Origin: Leptobrachium leishanense
Taxonomy: Eukaryota > Chordata > Amphibia > Anura > Megophryidae
Assembly: GCA_009667805.1 (NCBI GenBank)
Contig: CM019064.1
Coordinates: 75,018,400 to 75,082,399 of the forward strand
DNA length: 64,000 nt
Direction: 5' to 3'
Of this stretch, positions 9,561 through 20,145 are shown piece by piece. A program made the position numbers and the translations under genes. Position 1 is the first letter of the stretch. Each line of letters begins with the position of its first letter. The notes under the pieces are model-generated. The model was not told where the DNA came from. It made no database searches and saw nothing but the letters and a program-made list of their open reading frames with translations.

Positions 9561-11430
9561 TGAAGAGCCAGCACCACCCCTTTCCGGTACCCGCTGGCGC
9601 TCCTGGGGTTCTGGGCACCACGGATCCAGGAAAGGGTGACACCACTGGACGGTTCGGCGTCATGAGCAGCAGCCACAGATTGGTGTCCTGTAAATCAAAA
9701 CGGAGCCCGGGCCGCACCGCCATCTTCTGACGAAACTGTTGGTCATATTTAAACCAGCAAAGCCCCCCGTAAATTTTGTAAGCCCCCCAAATCAAATCCA
9801 AATAAGAAAATAAAGCCATGCCACGCTCCGGAAATCGCTCGCACAAAATCGCGCTACAAGCCAAAAAACCCTGAAGCCAATTGCCAAATGTCTGGGGCAA
9901 TGACTTCACTTTCTCCTTATCCTTGTCCCCCGGTAACGGATCCATGCGCCTAGGACGATCAACCGTCTCCCTATCCGGAGAAATTAAAGTGAGCACGTCT
10001 ACGTACTCCCCCTTCCAAATCTTCTCCCGCACCTCCGCAGCGACAATCAAGCCCAGTGGAGACAAATCACATGCCCCATAAGAACGCACCTCTGCACCAA
10101 GCCCCGGAGCCCCACTAACCAGCGTTGCAGGACTGCTCAAAGACGCAGGAGCCAAGACCACTGCCGCGGCTGAAACCGGGGCACTCACCACAATCGGCAA
10201 TGCTGCGCCAAGCACCGCAGGGGCCGGAACGGGAGCAGAGGCAAGAGGAATACTCCCCAAGGGAGCAGTTTCAGGGACCCCCAAAGCAGCCGAACTAGAC
10301 GCAAAAGTAGATGCCTGTGCTGCGCCCCCGGCAATAACCCCCCCAGCAGGGGACCCAGACGCATGCGACACAGCAGATGTCCTATCCTGCCACTGTCTGA
10401 GGGCCTCAACCAGGGTTTCCATGAACCCCGTTGTTAACCCCCCGATACTACCTGACGCCGCTGCGGCCAAAAGGTCCCCTGAGCCAGCAACCACACCACC
10501 AAGGTCAGACTCACATGCTGCCAGAAGGGACGATCTTCCTGGAGCCACCGGGAGAGCAGGAACAAGCGGGACCGACGATGGGCGCCCTGGAACCACACGA
10601 CCAGAAGACATCTGCACGTTCAGCATACCCCCGGACCTGGACCCAGAGCCACTCCCAGCCGGAGAGCGACGATTACGGTCCCCACGAGCCACAGAAGGAC
10701 CTATAGACACCGATAAGGAAGCCACCAACTGATCCACCGCCGCCACTCCCGAATCCACAGCCACTGCAGCCGCCGAAACCGCCATTCTCCTCCTATTTCT
10801 GGCAACAACATGGGTGCCGCCATCTTGGGGGGGTGTCCGGCGCGCTGCCCGTGACGCCGCGGGCCTGCGCCGAGTAGGTGGGGGCCTTTCAGCAGAAGTC
10901 GCTGAATCTGCCATTACACTTCCGGCCGTCGGAAGTAAAGGCTGCGCTCGAGGGCTCCTGGATCGCGCCAACCTCCGGCTAACCTGACGGGTACGTGGGG
11001 CGCCCCTCCTCCCGATTCTTCCATCCAGCTCCGCGCCAACTGGTCGCCGAAGGCCATCCACCGCCGCATCCACCTGGGGAAGAGCTGCGGGAGAAAGTAT
11101 GCTCACCCTCCTCCGCAAACCACCTCGACGTCCACGCGGCGGCGTATCCACGACTACCGATCCTTCTGAAGACCCGGAACCGGCATCCTGCGCAGCTGCT
11201 CCACCGTCAGGCATCCGGATCCCACGAGGGCTTGGAGAACTTGGACTCAGGCGCACCGGAGGCCTAGAACGCCGCTCTCTCTGCCACTGGCGGGGCTCCT
11301 CAGGTTCCTCCGGAGACTGATCCCGAGCTGGCACCGATGCCTCCACGAGAAGGTCCAGCATGGTCGAACCCCGGGCCGCAGCATGCTCCCTCAGCTGCTC
11401 CAGCAACGCATCCAGTGAAGTAGATGCCAT
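9358..11430 (-). CDS. Ngaro ORF1, gag-like protein
   Basis: A 690-codon frame starts at ATG 11430 (MASTSLDALLEQLREH), shortly inside repeat A1. Residues 1-450 are low-complexity, rich in Arg, Ser, Pro, Ala. From about residue 455 there is a structured block (YVDVLTLISPDRETVD, then FGNWLQGFLACSAILCERFP, then IWGAYKIYGGLCWFKYDQQF) typical of the capsid-like part of YR-element ORF1 proteins. It is followed by a Cys/His-rich segment (CWLFNESQCRWSANCRFKHE, then CSSCGGSHPAFRC) that looks like a CCCH-type plus a knuckle-like zinc-binding region. The expected role is RNA binding and particle formation. The last ~65 codons overlap the RT reading frame. It is open throughout. Confidence 0.82.
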   Translation of the reverse strand: MASTSLDALLEQLREHAAARGSTMLDLLVEASVPARDQSPEEPEEPRQWQRERRSRPPVRLSPSSPSPRGIRMPDGGAAAQDAGSGSSEGSVVVDTPPRGRRGGLRRRVSILSPAALPQVDAAVDGLRRPVGAELDGRIGRRGAPRTRQVSRRLARSRSPRAQPLLPTAGSVMADSATSAERPPPTRRRPAASRAARRTPPQDGGTHVVARNRRRMAVSAAAVAVDSGVAAVDQLVASLSVSIGPSVARGDRNRRSPAGSGSGSRSGGMLNVQMSSGRVVPGRPSSVPLVPALPVAPGRSSLLAACESDLGGVVAGSGDLLAAAASGSIGGLTTGFMETLVEALRQWQDRTSAVSHASGSPAGGVIAGGAAQASTFASSSAALGVPETAPLGSIPLASAPVPAPAVLGAALPIVVSAPVSAAAVVLAPASLSSPATLVSGAPGLGAEVRSYGACDLSPLGLIVAAEVREKIWKGEYVDVLTLISPDRETVDRPRRMDPLPGDKDKEKVKSLPQTFGNWLQGFLACSAILCERFPERGMALFSYLDLIWGAYKIYGGLCWFKYDQQFRQKMAVRPGLRFDLQDTNLWLLLMTPNRPVVSPFPGSVVPRTPGAPAGTGKGWCWLFNESQCRWSANCRFKHECSSCGGSHPAFRCFRKGHGVAFRAPGRGKPDRRDHPGDGSGYGSLARQVPQ

Positions 11431-11490
11431 ATCAGCAAACTATTCCCGAACAGATCAGCTAATCACCACGTTTTTTCCTTTTCTCTCACA

Positions 11491-11676
11491 GAATCTCCTT
11501 GATGCACAGTTGAAGCTGGCCGGGAACAAAGAGACAGAACACAACCCCACAGATGCATATATAGGTAAGTGAAACAATGTTGCACACATATGACCAATGG
11601 CTCCACATTACTTATCTGAACATCCGGCCCAGGCCATCAGTCATGTCCCCCTTCCTTAAAGGTGCAGTGGATTCTT
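11491..11676 (-). repeat. Ngaro split direct repeat A1 (5' end of element)
   Basis: This is a near-identical copy of A2 (5859-6044). ORF1 starts about 60 bp inside it. Host Tc1 sequence resumes at about 11677. Confidence 0.92.
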
Positions 11677-11813
11677 TCAGAGAAGGTATTCTGCATACCT
11701 TGGTTGTATTGAGTGGTTATTTGAGTTACTGTTGCCTTTCTTTCAACTCGAACCAGTCTGTCCATTCTCCTCTGACCTCAACAAGGCATTTTCACCTGCA
11801 CAGCTGCCGCTAA

Positions 11814-12276
11814 GGCTAATGTCAGATGAACGCAGTCAGAGCGCACTCTGCGTGCGTGCATAATGGACAGACGTACTGACGGAAGATACTGTAGACACCA
11901 CGCGGTCTGTTTTTTTTGACGGACGTAGAAAAAAAAAGGTAACTGTGGGAAATAAAATATGAAAAATTATAAAAATTTGAAAGGGATGTGAAAAGCCATT
12001 GTGTGCGTCAAGGTGCTGGATGTCGCAAATGCGCTGAGTCTGACATCTCATCACTCACACAGAACGCTATGTGGACGTGGCGCACTCTGCACGACCGTGG
12101 TAGCGGTTTTACGTTCTCGCCTAACTTGCATCCGTTTGCCACGTGCGTTGTGCGGGCGCAGTTCGGTGCGCACATACTTTGTGTGTGAGTCTCTAGTGAT
12201 CATGATTCTATGCTACGACGGACGTTAAACTGTGCGGCAACACGGACGTGATCACTGTATACGTCTGACATTAGCC
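11814..12276. mobile_element. Harbinger-like MITE
   Basis: The ends GGCTAATGTCAGATGAACG and (reverse complement of the right end) GGCTAATGTCAGACGTATAC are inverted repeats flanked by TAA (11811-11813, 12277-12279). A 3-bp TWA duplication with a G-rich TIR is typical of PIF/Harbinger. The Tc1 host sequence continues across it. The interior has no coding capacity. It resembles the larger family members at 27346 and 44777. Confidence 0.85.
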
Positions 12277-12584
12277 TAACTGGATATTTTCTCTTTTTTG
12301 GACCATTCTATGTAAACCCTAGAGATAGCTGTGCGTGAAAATCCTAGTAGATCAGCAGTTTTTTAAATACTCAGACCAGCCCGTCTGGCATCAAGAACCA
12401 TGCCACATTCAAATTAAATCCCCTTTCTTCCCCATTCTGATGCTCAGTTTGAACTTCAGCAAGTCGTCTTCACCACGTCTAGATGCTTAAATGCATTGAG
12501 TTTCTGCCATGTGATTGGCTAATTACCAAATTGTGTTAACAAGCAATTAAACTGGTGTACCTAATATAGTGGCCTATGAGTGTA

Positions 12585-13168
12585 TATTGCAGGCAGAAGC
12601 CAAAGAGGAACCCTAGATAAACTGACTTGGATTGCGTAACTGACCTCCCTCCAGCATCATATGAATAATACATATTGCAGGGCAACACTTTCCCTGTACT
12701 ATCTGTAACGTAGGTATCCGTACCCAGGAAGGGTCTCCGTATCCAGGATGGGTATCCAGGTGTATAAAGCTCCACTCGCTGCCAGTATCCTGAAGGAGTA
12801 CTGATTCTGGCCCAATCCCACGCAGTCAATAGCCGGAGCTCCTTGCAGTATGACAACAAAACTGTTAAAAAAACACAGACGGGGGAGGTGCAGAATACCA
12901 AAGTTAAAACACACCCCAATGTTTCCATGTTGAATAGCCTCCCAATAGCCTTTGCCTCCCAAACACACTTCCTGGTGTAATAGACAATGGCTGAGGAAGG
13001 TGACAGGGAGATATGGTTAAAGCCAGTTTCTGGAGGTGGTGTTGATTGAAACAGGGAAAGACAAAAGGAATTCATTACTTACAGATACACATAGGGAAAA
13101 GAGCACAGTATATACCACACGACACTCTACAACGAATACATAAGGGAATAATAATATAATACAGATAT
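12585..13168. other. unassigned DNA between Tc1 and L2
   Basis: A 179-codon minus-strand open frame (12536-13075) partly overlaps the Tc1 terminus and has no recognisable domain, so I treat it as chance. A TTATTATT microsatellite at about 13168-13180 marks the L2 end. Confidence 0.5.
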
Positions 13169-14100
13169 TATTATTATTTATTAAGCGCCAACACATTCCG
13201 CAGCGCTGTACAAGGTGTAATGGGTAAAGACAGGACAATTCTACAATACATACAGGAGACAGGTCAGTATTCCTGCCAGCAGATAAATGAGGATATGAGG
13301 ACCCTATTCCCGTGGGAATTTACAACCTAGATGGTGTGGGGATTTAAACAGGAGGGGTGGACTGCAGTGATGAGTTAATGCAGGGAGAGGTGAGGACTGT
13401 TTTTGGGTCGGTCGGATTTCTTGTAACGGAGTCGGGTGGTAGGCTTCCCTAAATAAAAGGGTCTTTAGGGAGCGTTTAAATGAAGCCAGATTTGGAGACA
13501 GTCTGATATTACGAGGAAGCGCGTTCCATAGGGTCGGCACCGCACGAGAGAAGTCCTGCCGTCTGGCATATGAAGAGGTAATGATGGGGGATGCCAGGCG
13601 CAGGTCATTGTTGGATCGTAGGGGACGCGCTGGGGTGTATTTGGTGATTAGTGAGGACAGGTAGTGAGGGGCAGTGTTAGTGAGGGTTTTGTAGGTCAAG
13701 GTGAGTAGTTTGAATTTGATTCTGCTGTAGATGGGGAGCCAGTGCAGGGATTCACAGAGAGGAGCAGCAGAGACAGAGCGACGGGTGAGATGGATAAGCC
13801 GGGCTGATGTGTTTAGGATGGACTGCAGGGGGGAGAGGAGGGAGATAGGAAGGCCAATCAAGAGGTTGTTGCAGTAGTCCAGGCGGTAGATTACAAGAGA
13901 GTGGATAAGTTGCTTGGTGGTGATAGCAGTCAGAAATGGATGAATTTTGGCAATGTTACGGAGGTGATTGCGGCAAGGTGATGAGAGTGATTGGATGTAG
14001 GGGCTGAAGGAAAGACTGGAGTCAAGAGTCACTCCGAGGCAACGGACTTGTGCCCTATCAGGGAATAGGGCATAGAAAACACAAACACCCTGCACCTTGA
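13169..14100 (-). mobile_element. L2-type LINE, 5'-truncated 3' end
   Basis: A minus-strand reading about 13304-14095 gives the C-terminal part of an L2-like reverse transcriptase: VRCLGVTLDSSLSFSPYIQS, then LVIYRLDYCNNLLIGLP, then SLHWLPIYSRIKFKLLTLTY, then LWNALPRNIRLSPNLASFKR. The RT catalytic core is absent (5' truncation is usual for LINEs). The 3' end runs through a tail containing the complement of TACAGCGCTGCGGAATGTG and ends in a TAATAA-type microsatellite near 13169, as L2 tails do. Non-functional. Confidence 0.85.
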
Positions 14101-14703
14101 ACTGCAGGCACAGGGTGACTCCAAAATAGGAGAGGACTGTAAAACAATATAAAACATCAGACCTCCCAAACGCATCTCTAGGTCCATGTACCCAAAGTCC
14201 AAAGTGACAACCCTCACACTATCCCTCTTCATGAATTAATTATATGTGTCCAGGAAAACATGGCTGGTCTGAACACACTCGTTGTGGATATCATTGATTG
14301 ATGTGTATGTGTTGACTGAGTATGTCGAGGCTGTCTGTGAATTATGAGTCACACTAAGATATCATTAGCAACTCAGCTTATAACACATCCGTGGACCTCA
14401 CATTCTTTTTCTTATGACCATTGAGCTGGTTAGGGATGCTCAGGACATGTATCAGCTTACAGTTTTCCTACAAGACGACACACATCATTCCACAGCATTT
14501 GGAATGTTTGTTTCTCTATTCTTGGTTGATCCAGCAGTACCTGTTCCCCTCCACCTTCTTAACTATGATCACCGCTGCTTTCTATTTGTCCTTGTGTTGT
14601 TTATGTCCTTGTGATGTTTATGACCTTGTTACACTCCTGCGGTTAATATACTATACTTTCCTTGCAGCTGCTCCCGCAATCTTGAATCAGGGGCATTTAA
14701 AAA
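14101..14703. other. unassigned DNA with a MITE fragment
   Basis: Positions 14233-14260 (ATTATATGTGTCCAGGAAAA, then CATGG) match the right-hand part of the MITEs at 27027-27286 and 51485-51738. The rest is unrecognised. Confidence 0.5.
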
Positions 14704-14713
14704 GGAAGAACGT

Positions 14714-16550
14714 GGGGGGGCGTGTCCGACTGAGAGAGGGAACAGACGTGCTTTGCAGGAGCTCCGGGTGTGATTGCTATCGGGGGGGTTTTCTACCCGG
14801 ATTACTCCTTTTATTTTACCCCTCTGGGAGTCCCTGCTAGACTGGACATCAGGTGGTGCGCTCTGGAGCCTGTTCTGGTCCCCCCTCCAGAGCCCCGCAG
14901 AGATTGTGGCCTTTTTCCCGGTGGAGCGATCGCCTGGCGGCCATTTTGAGGCCTACTTTCCTGCTCTTATTGGGCCTAATCTTCGGCTCCAATGTTTCCC
15001 CCTGTGGCGTACTGTGACCTGGGTGCTCAGCTGTCGCGGAGTCGGGTGATGGAGGGCCCCCATCTCCTGACCGTGATGACTGTCCCTGCTGCAGAATTAG
15101 CAGAGGAGGGTGCGGACCGGCGGCAGCTGCTGTACCCTCCTTCCACCAGAATCCTGGAGGTATTACTCGCAGACTTGGAAGACTGCTTGGGGACGCTGCC
15201 AGAAGAGGAGGAGAGCCCGTTGTCGAGAGGCTCATGGCGCAGATTAATGGCAGTGCTGCGTGGCGACCGGGAGATGGACCCAGCGGCCCTGACTTGGAAG
15301 GTCTTACTGCTTTGCAGGATGAGAGAGGAAACCCGGAGCCTCCAGCAGCCCCGTTGGTGGCAGGGACGCCACTGTCAAGCTGTCCGGATGTGCCCAGCGG
15401 CCGCGAATTGCCAGACGACGCTATGTTGGCCGGAGCGCTGTTGGAACCGGCGAAATCAACTCGGTGCTCGGGGATGGGAGGGCGCTCTTTCCTCCCATCA
15501 GCTGAGAGAGGGCCGCGACCTGGGAATCTTACCCCTTCTCCTGGAGCGGAGTTGCTCGCGGCTCTCACCCGGGAAGCAGGCTGTCACCCAATCTGGCTGC
15601 TACTGGAGCGGCGAGCTTTGCCCCTTGTTGGAGAGCCTCTGCATCCTGAGAAACCTGGCCTGTTCAGCGATGCCCTTCCTGCGGTACAAGAATCCCCATT
15701 CCGAGACGCTGGCTGATGTGTGTGTTTTTCTTTTATGAAACCCACCATTTATTTTTGTTTTGTTATTATTATTTTGCTCCCTTCCCCCCCAATCCCCCCC
15801 ATGAAGTCCCCCCCCTATTCTTATTATACAATGATGCTTTCTCCCCACATTCATGCTGAGACTTTGTTTTTGTGACTTTGGACACGCTTTGAGGACACCC
15901 TCTTCTCCTTTAATTTTTTTTTTATTTTTATTTTATTTAATTTTTTTTATTTATTTGGCTATTCCGAGATATCTCGGGGAACGCAGCCGTGGCCTGGTGC
16001 CCGGCTTGCTCCTGAGTGCCCGGGCCAGGTGCCGTTATTCCCCCTTGGCCTCCCTGCGGCCTTATGGACCGTCTGGGTAGTCGCCAAGGCAGGCACATTT
16101 TTGGCCTTTGCCATCTTTTTATTCCCTCCCCCCTCCCCTCTTTCTCTTACAGCTTGATGTCCTCGGCTGGCCTTTTTTTTTTTTTTTTTATGTTTCTCTG
16201 TTATCTACCTGATGACTTTCTCTGGCTGTTAATAGCCATTAGTTCCCTATAACCTGTTTTTTGGATGAGACCCCCCCTAATAGGGGATGATTTTGTTGGG
16301 TGCATTCCTTGTAGATGACGTTGAAATCTTAATGTGTTTTTCGCAGATGACTTTAAACTTTAGTGTGTTTTTTGCAGGAGACCTTACATTTAAGTGTGCT
16401 TTCCGAGAATGATCTTAAATTACTTTTTTGTTTTTCTTCTATAGTTTCACAGATGACTTATTTTGGTCCTGCGAGGTCTTTTTCATTTTATGTTGACTTT
16501 TTATGTCGATGCAAACTTTCAAAAATAAAGAATTTAAAAAAAAAAAAAGA
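14714..16550 (+). mobile_element. poly-A-tailed non-LTR (L1-like) insertion lacking RT
   Basis: The insert begins GGGGGGCGTGTCCGAC and ends CAAAAATAAAGAATT followed by a poly-A run. It is flanked by GGAAGAACGT at 14704-14713 and 16551-16560. G-rich start, AATAAA plus A-tail and a duplication fit an L1/Tx1-type retrotransposon. At 1.8 kb it contains no RT. GC-rich open frames at 14992-15738 and 15234-15716 overlap each other and have no domain I recognise; they may be remnants of a 5' UTR or ORF1. It could be an internally deleted L1, a non-autonomous derivative, or a processed transcript. Confidence 0.65.
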
Positions 16551-16560
16551 GGAAGAACGT

Positions 16561-17317
16561 ATGGTAACAGGTGGGAGACCTCTGTTAACCTGGTAGGGTA
16601 GAAAACAGTAAGGAAACTGATAGATAGTAATCCCCCAGAGGTTCCCCAGAATACCAGGTATCCTCAAGGGGTAAGGTGACTAAGATTAGAACAAATGTAT
16701 AATTAAAAATGAATAACCATTAAAACAGTAAACAGTGCATTGTACCAAATGCCTTAGAAAAATGTGCATTCATTCTTTTCATGCAATGATTTAACATTGG
16801 TCAATGCTGGAATGGAATATTACAGTTTTCGAGTGAACTAGGAGCCCAATAAATAAACCAAATTGCCACAATACACTCACAAGGCTTAGTGGTCTCCTTG
16901 ATGTGGGACCCGATGTTTCGTTTGATAATGTGCTGCATACAACTGCAATTATGATAAACAAAAATAGGGTCTCCTTTAGCGGGACCAAAGAAAGTAGTGT
17001 CCTACTCACACTATTTTGCTGCTTTCCTTGAGGCACAGGTGGAATTTAATTCGGGTTGGCCCTCCTAGGGTGTTCCAATTCCAGTCATGATCGAAAAATT
17101 TGGCTTGTGTGGCAAAAGGAAATAGACCAAAAAATTATGAAATCTTTAAACCATGAAATATAGCACTAGGAACAAGGTGTTAAAGTAATAAAAAGGCGCT
17201 CGACACGCGTTTCCCTGTCTCGTCAAGGTAGCATCCTCCTCCTCGTACTGATACGCCTCTCTACCAGGTGCCGCCGCGGGCCTCTGATCTGCAACGCGCA
17301 TCGACTGCTGGGGGAAT
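16561..17317. other. unassigned DNA
   Basis: No recognisable gene. A stretch at about 17190-17300 (GACACGCGTTTCCCTGTCTC) is repeat-like in composition but not assigned. The last five bases (GGAAT) are the gypsy target duplication. Confidence 0.5.
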
Positions 17318-17903
17318 TGTAACGTTGGGGGCTTCCAGCCTTTCCGGTGTGCTTGAGGGCAGCATGTCTGATGCTGCTCGCTCACCAACACCCAGTTTAA
17401 ATTGAAACAGGCAGGGAGGTGGCTGCATGAGGTGCGGCTTAAGAGGGAGGCGCGGTCTGGTGAAGGTCTTTTAAAAACCAACAGTTCCTTCTAAGCAGTG
17501 CCAGATCGTGGTTATCCATACCTGAGCTCCTTGTACCTGAATTCTCTCGTGATTTAACCTGTTATTGACCTTTGCTTGTTTTCTGACTATTCTGCATTCC
17601 GTTGCCCTAGACTATTTTCTTGTACTACACTTCTGCACTGATATCGACCCGGCTATTCCATTTTACTATTCTATACTCTGTATACCTGATTCTGGCACGT
17701 CTGACTACCCCGTGTTGCTGACCTGGTTTTGTATTACGACATTGTCTTTGATTAACCCTTTCTGTCTAGCTAGTATACCTGGCCAGTGGCCAATTCTAAG
17801 GACTAGACAGTTAGGGATTCTTCTACGGCTATCCTGTTGGTAGCTTTTGGGCTCTGTGGAGTGTTGGGCGTTAAGGACTGCGGGGGATCCGGGAACCGTG
17901 ACA
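17318..17903 (+). repeat. gypsy 5' LTR
   Basis: 586 bp, TG...CA ends, matching 22992-23574 throughout. The main difference is CCAGTGG (near 17779-17790), present here and absent from the 3' copy, plus scattered substitutions. Confidence 0.95.
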
Positions 17904-17910
17904 TTACGAT

Positions 17911-18860
17911 TTGGCCAAAATAGATCCCGCAGACTTAACACAGCATTTGAGTAACTTTGTATCCAGACAGGACGAGCAGGACCATAGGATGGATCAGTTT
18001 GCTCTCGCCTTACGAACTATCCTGACTCGTACAGCTCACCTGGAACCAGCTGGGGTTGCACCTCCGCCTGATATACCTGTGTCCTCTGTTGTTCAGACAT
18101 CCCAGGTACACATGACCGCTCCTATGAGGTTTGACGGTACTCCCTCAGAGTGCTGGGGATTTTTGGTCCAGGTGGATATTCATTTTAAATTAAATCCACA
18201 AATGATTATCACTGACATAGCCAAAGTGGGGTTCATTATTAACCATCTGTCTGGCAGAGCGTTGACATGGGCGAATCCTTTATGGGACTGGGAGGCAGAG
18301 AAGCCTATTGTACTGAACTATAAAGAATTCATAGCCGAGTTAAAACGTACGATTAATCCTACCATAAAGGCATGTTCCGCATACGTCAAGGGAACAGGAC
18401 TGTATCTGATTATGCTATAGAATTTAAAACGTTGGTTTCTGACGTGAACTGGACTAATGAGGCTCTGGTTCTGGCTTTTATGGAGGGGTTATCAGAGTCA
18501 TTGATGCATGAGTTGGCTCCTCGTAAATTACCTGAGGTGTTGAGTGAATTTATAGATTATTGTATAGATCTGGATGATCAGATAAGGGACAGAAGAACTC
18601 CAAGAGAGAAACCTAAGAGACCGTTACCAAGGTTGGCCCCTGTCTTTCAGGCACCACCAAGAGAGTTATCCCCTCCCTCTGAGCCTATGCAACTAGGCCA
18701 TACTAGGCTTACAGAGGAAGAGAGAACAAGGCGTCTTCGTGAGGGATCATGCCTCTATTGTGGTTTAAAAGGACATTTTTACGACTTCAATGTCCCACTC
18801 GCCCTAGAATGCATGATAAGTCGGAAAACTACTGCACCTAAGGCAACTGAGGAGACAGGC
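17911..18860 (+). pseudogene. gypsy gag
   Basis: The reading starts KIDPADLTQHLSNFVSRQ in a frame whose initiator codon is TTG, probably a mutated ATG. It continues through capsid-like sequence (MTAPMRFDGTPSECWGFLVQ, then VGFIINHLSGRALTWANPLW). Near 18375-18420 the frame shifts to one reading FRIRQGNRTVSDYAIEFKTL, then AFMEGLSESLMHELAPRKLP. A CCHC knuckle begins at CLYCGLKGHF but its last Cys falls in another frame (about 18780), consistent with a one-base deletion. It is followed directly by the protease. Confidence 0.85.
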
Positions 18861-18861
18861 C

Positions 18862-19230
18862 TTGGGTGTGACGTTCATGTCTCCTGTCAAAGACACTAAA
18901 CTCTTGTTACCAGTATCCGTGGCTTGGGAGACCAAGACCATGCATACTACCACTTTTGTTGACTCTGGGGCTGCTGGTAATTTCATTGATGTTGAATACG
19001 CTTCCTCCATTTCTCTCCCTCTGGTTGTAAGAGAGACACCCTTGGCCGTCAAAGCCATAGACGGTAGGCCGTTATCCTGTCCCAGAATTACTCATGATAT
19101 TGTTACAGTGGTTCTTACCACTGGTCTCTTGCATAAAGAAGAGATCATATTTCAGGTTATCTGTTCACCTTCCAATCCTGTTGTGCTTGGTTTCCCTTGG
19201 TTGGTGGAACATAATCCTGTTATTGATTGA
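18862..19230 (+). pseudogene. gypsy aspartic protease
   Basis: A frame of about 120 codons has the retropepsin active site TTTFVDSGAAGNFID and, later, [16 protein letters not shown], the conserved end of the domain. Protease matures the gag-pol polyprotein. The frame ends at a TGA where Trp is expected after NPVID. The catalytic Asp-Ser-Gly is intact. Confidence 0.85.
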
Positions 19231-20145
19231 GCTAAGGGAGAGATACTGTCTTGGAGTCCTGCTTGTTTCAGTAGCATACACAAAACTCGATTTGAGAGGG
19301 GTTTACAACCTGAACCTGATACATATAAAAGATGGGCATGAATGGAAAACAGCATTTAACACCAGGAGTGGGCATTATGAATATCTGGTCATGCCGTTCA
19401 GTCTCTCTAATGCTCCAGCTGTATTCCAGGATTTCATTAATGATGTGCTCAGAGATTTTTTGCAATCCTTTGTTATCGTTTACTTAGACGATATACTAAT
19501 TTACTCTCCCAATCTTAGAACCCACCATGAACATGTCAGACAGGTATTAGCAAAACTACTAGACAATGGTCTTTATTGCAAACTGGAGAAGTGTTTATTC
19601 GACATTACTACTGTAAAATTTCTTGGGTACATTATCACTCCAGAAGGTTTTGAGATGGATCCTTCCAAACTTACGGCCATCTCAGAATGGCCTCTCCCTC
19701 AAGGCCTCAAAGCCATACAGAGGTTTCTGGGGTTTTCCAACTATTATAGGAGATTTATCAAGAATTATTCTGCTGTAGCTTCCCATATCATTAATATGAC
19801 ACGTAAAGGTCTGAAGAACCAGGTCTGGTATTCACAATCCAAACAAGCATTCGAAGCTCTTAAGCAGGCTTTCACTTCCGCTCCAGTGTTACGGCATCCT
19901 GATCCCAGAATTCCATTTGTTCTTGAGGTTGATGCTTCCGAGATAGGCATTGGGGCTTTCCTATCTCAAAGAGAGTCTCCAGGGAAGCATCTACATCCTT
20001 GTGGGTTCTTTTCAAGAACATTATCACCAGCAGAACGCAATTATGATATCGGTAACAGAGAATTGCTTGCTATTGTGTCTGCCCTGTCAGAGTGGAGACA
20101 TTTGTTGGAAGGTACTCTTGACCCTTTGTTGATAATCACTGATCA

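Larger units (their letters stand above)
5511..11676 (-). mobile_element. Ngaro-type tyrosine-recombinase retrotransposon
   Basis: This 6.2-kb minus-strand element has split direct repeats in the order A1 (11491-11676), body, B1 (6045-6342), A2 (5859-6044), B2 (5511-5808). The A1-body-B1-A2-B2 layout is diagnostic of the Pat/Ngaro branch of DIRS-order elements. The body encodes a gag-like ORF with a Cys/His cluster, RT and RNase H, an intact tyrosine recombinase and an SGNH-hydrolase-like remnant. There is no DDE integrase or protease. It inserted into the Tc1 copy at GTGCA/TTCAG with no target duplication, as expected for recombinase-mediated integration. B1 and B2 differ at only about four of 298 positions, so the copy is young. 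Frameshifts in RT/RNase H and the hydrolase make it non-autonomous now. Confidence 0.92.
2088..12582 (-). mobile_element. Tc1/mariner-type transposon, exploded by nested insertions
   Basis: The left end CACTTACCAGCCACTTTATT and right end (reverse complement CACTCATAGGCCACTATATT) are inverted repeats flanked by TA. The element survives as four pieces: 2088-2494, 5150-5510, about 11677-11813 and 12280-12582. They join to about 1.2 kb, the expected size of this common fish/frog Tc1-like family. The order of the pieces is collinear on the minus strand: the transposase N-terminal side lies at high coordinates, the C-terminal side at low. The gaps hold a 2.6-kb insert, the Ngaro element and a MITE. 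The transposase is certainly dead. Confidence 0.88.

Noticed and set aside
12536..13075. 179-codon minus-strand frame
   Set aside because: It overlaps the Tc1 terminus and has no recognisable domain or composition typical of a gene.
14992..15738. 248-codon plus-strand frame as a host gene
   Set aside because: It lies within a poly-A retroposon-like insert, overlaps another frame of similar quality and has no domain match.
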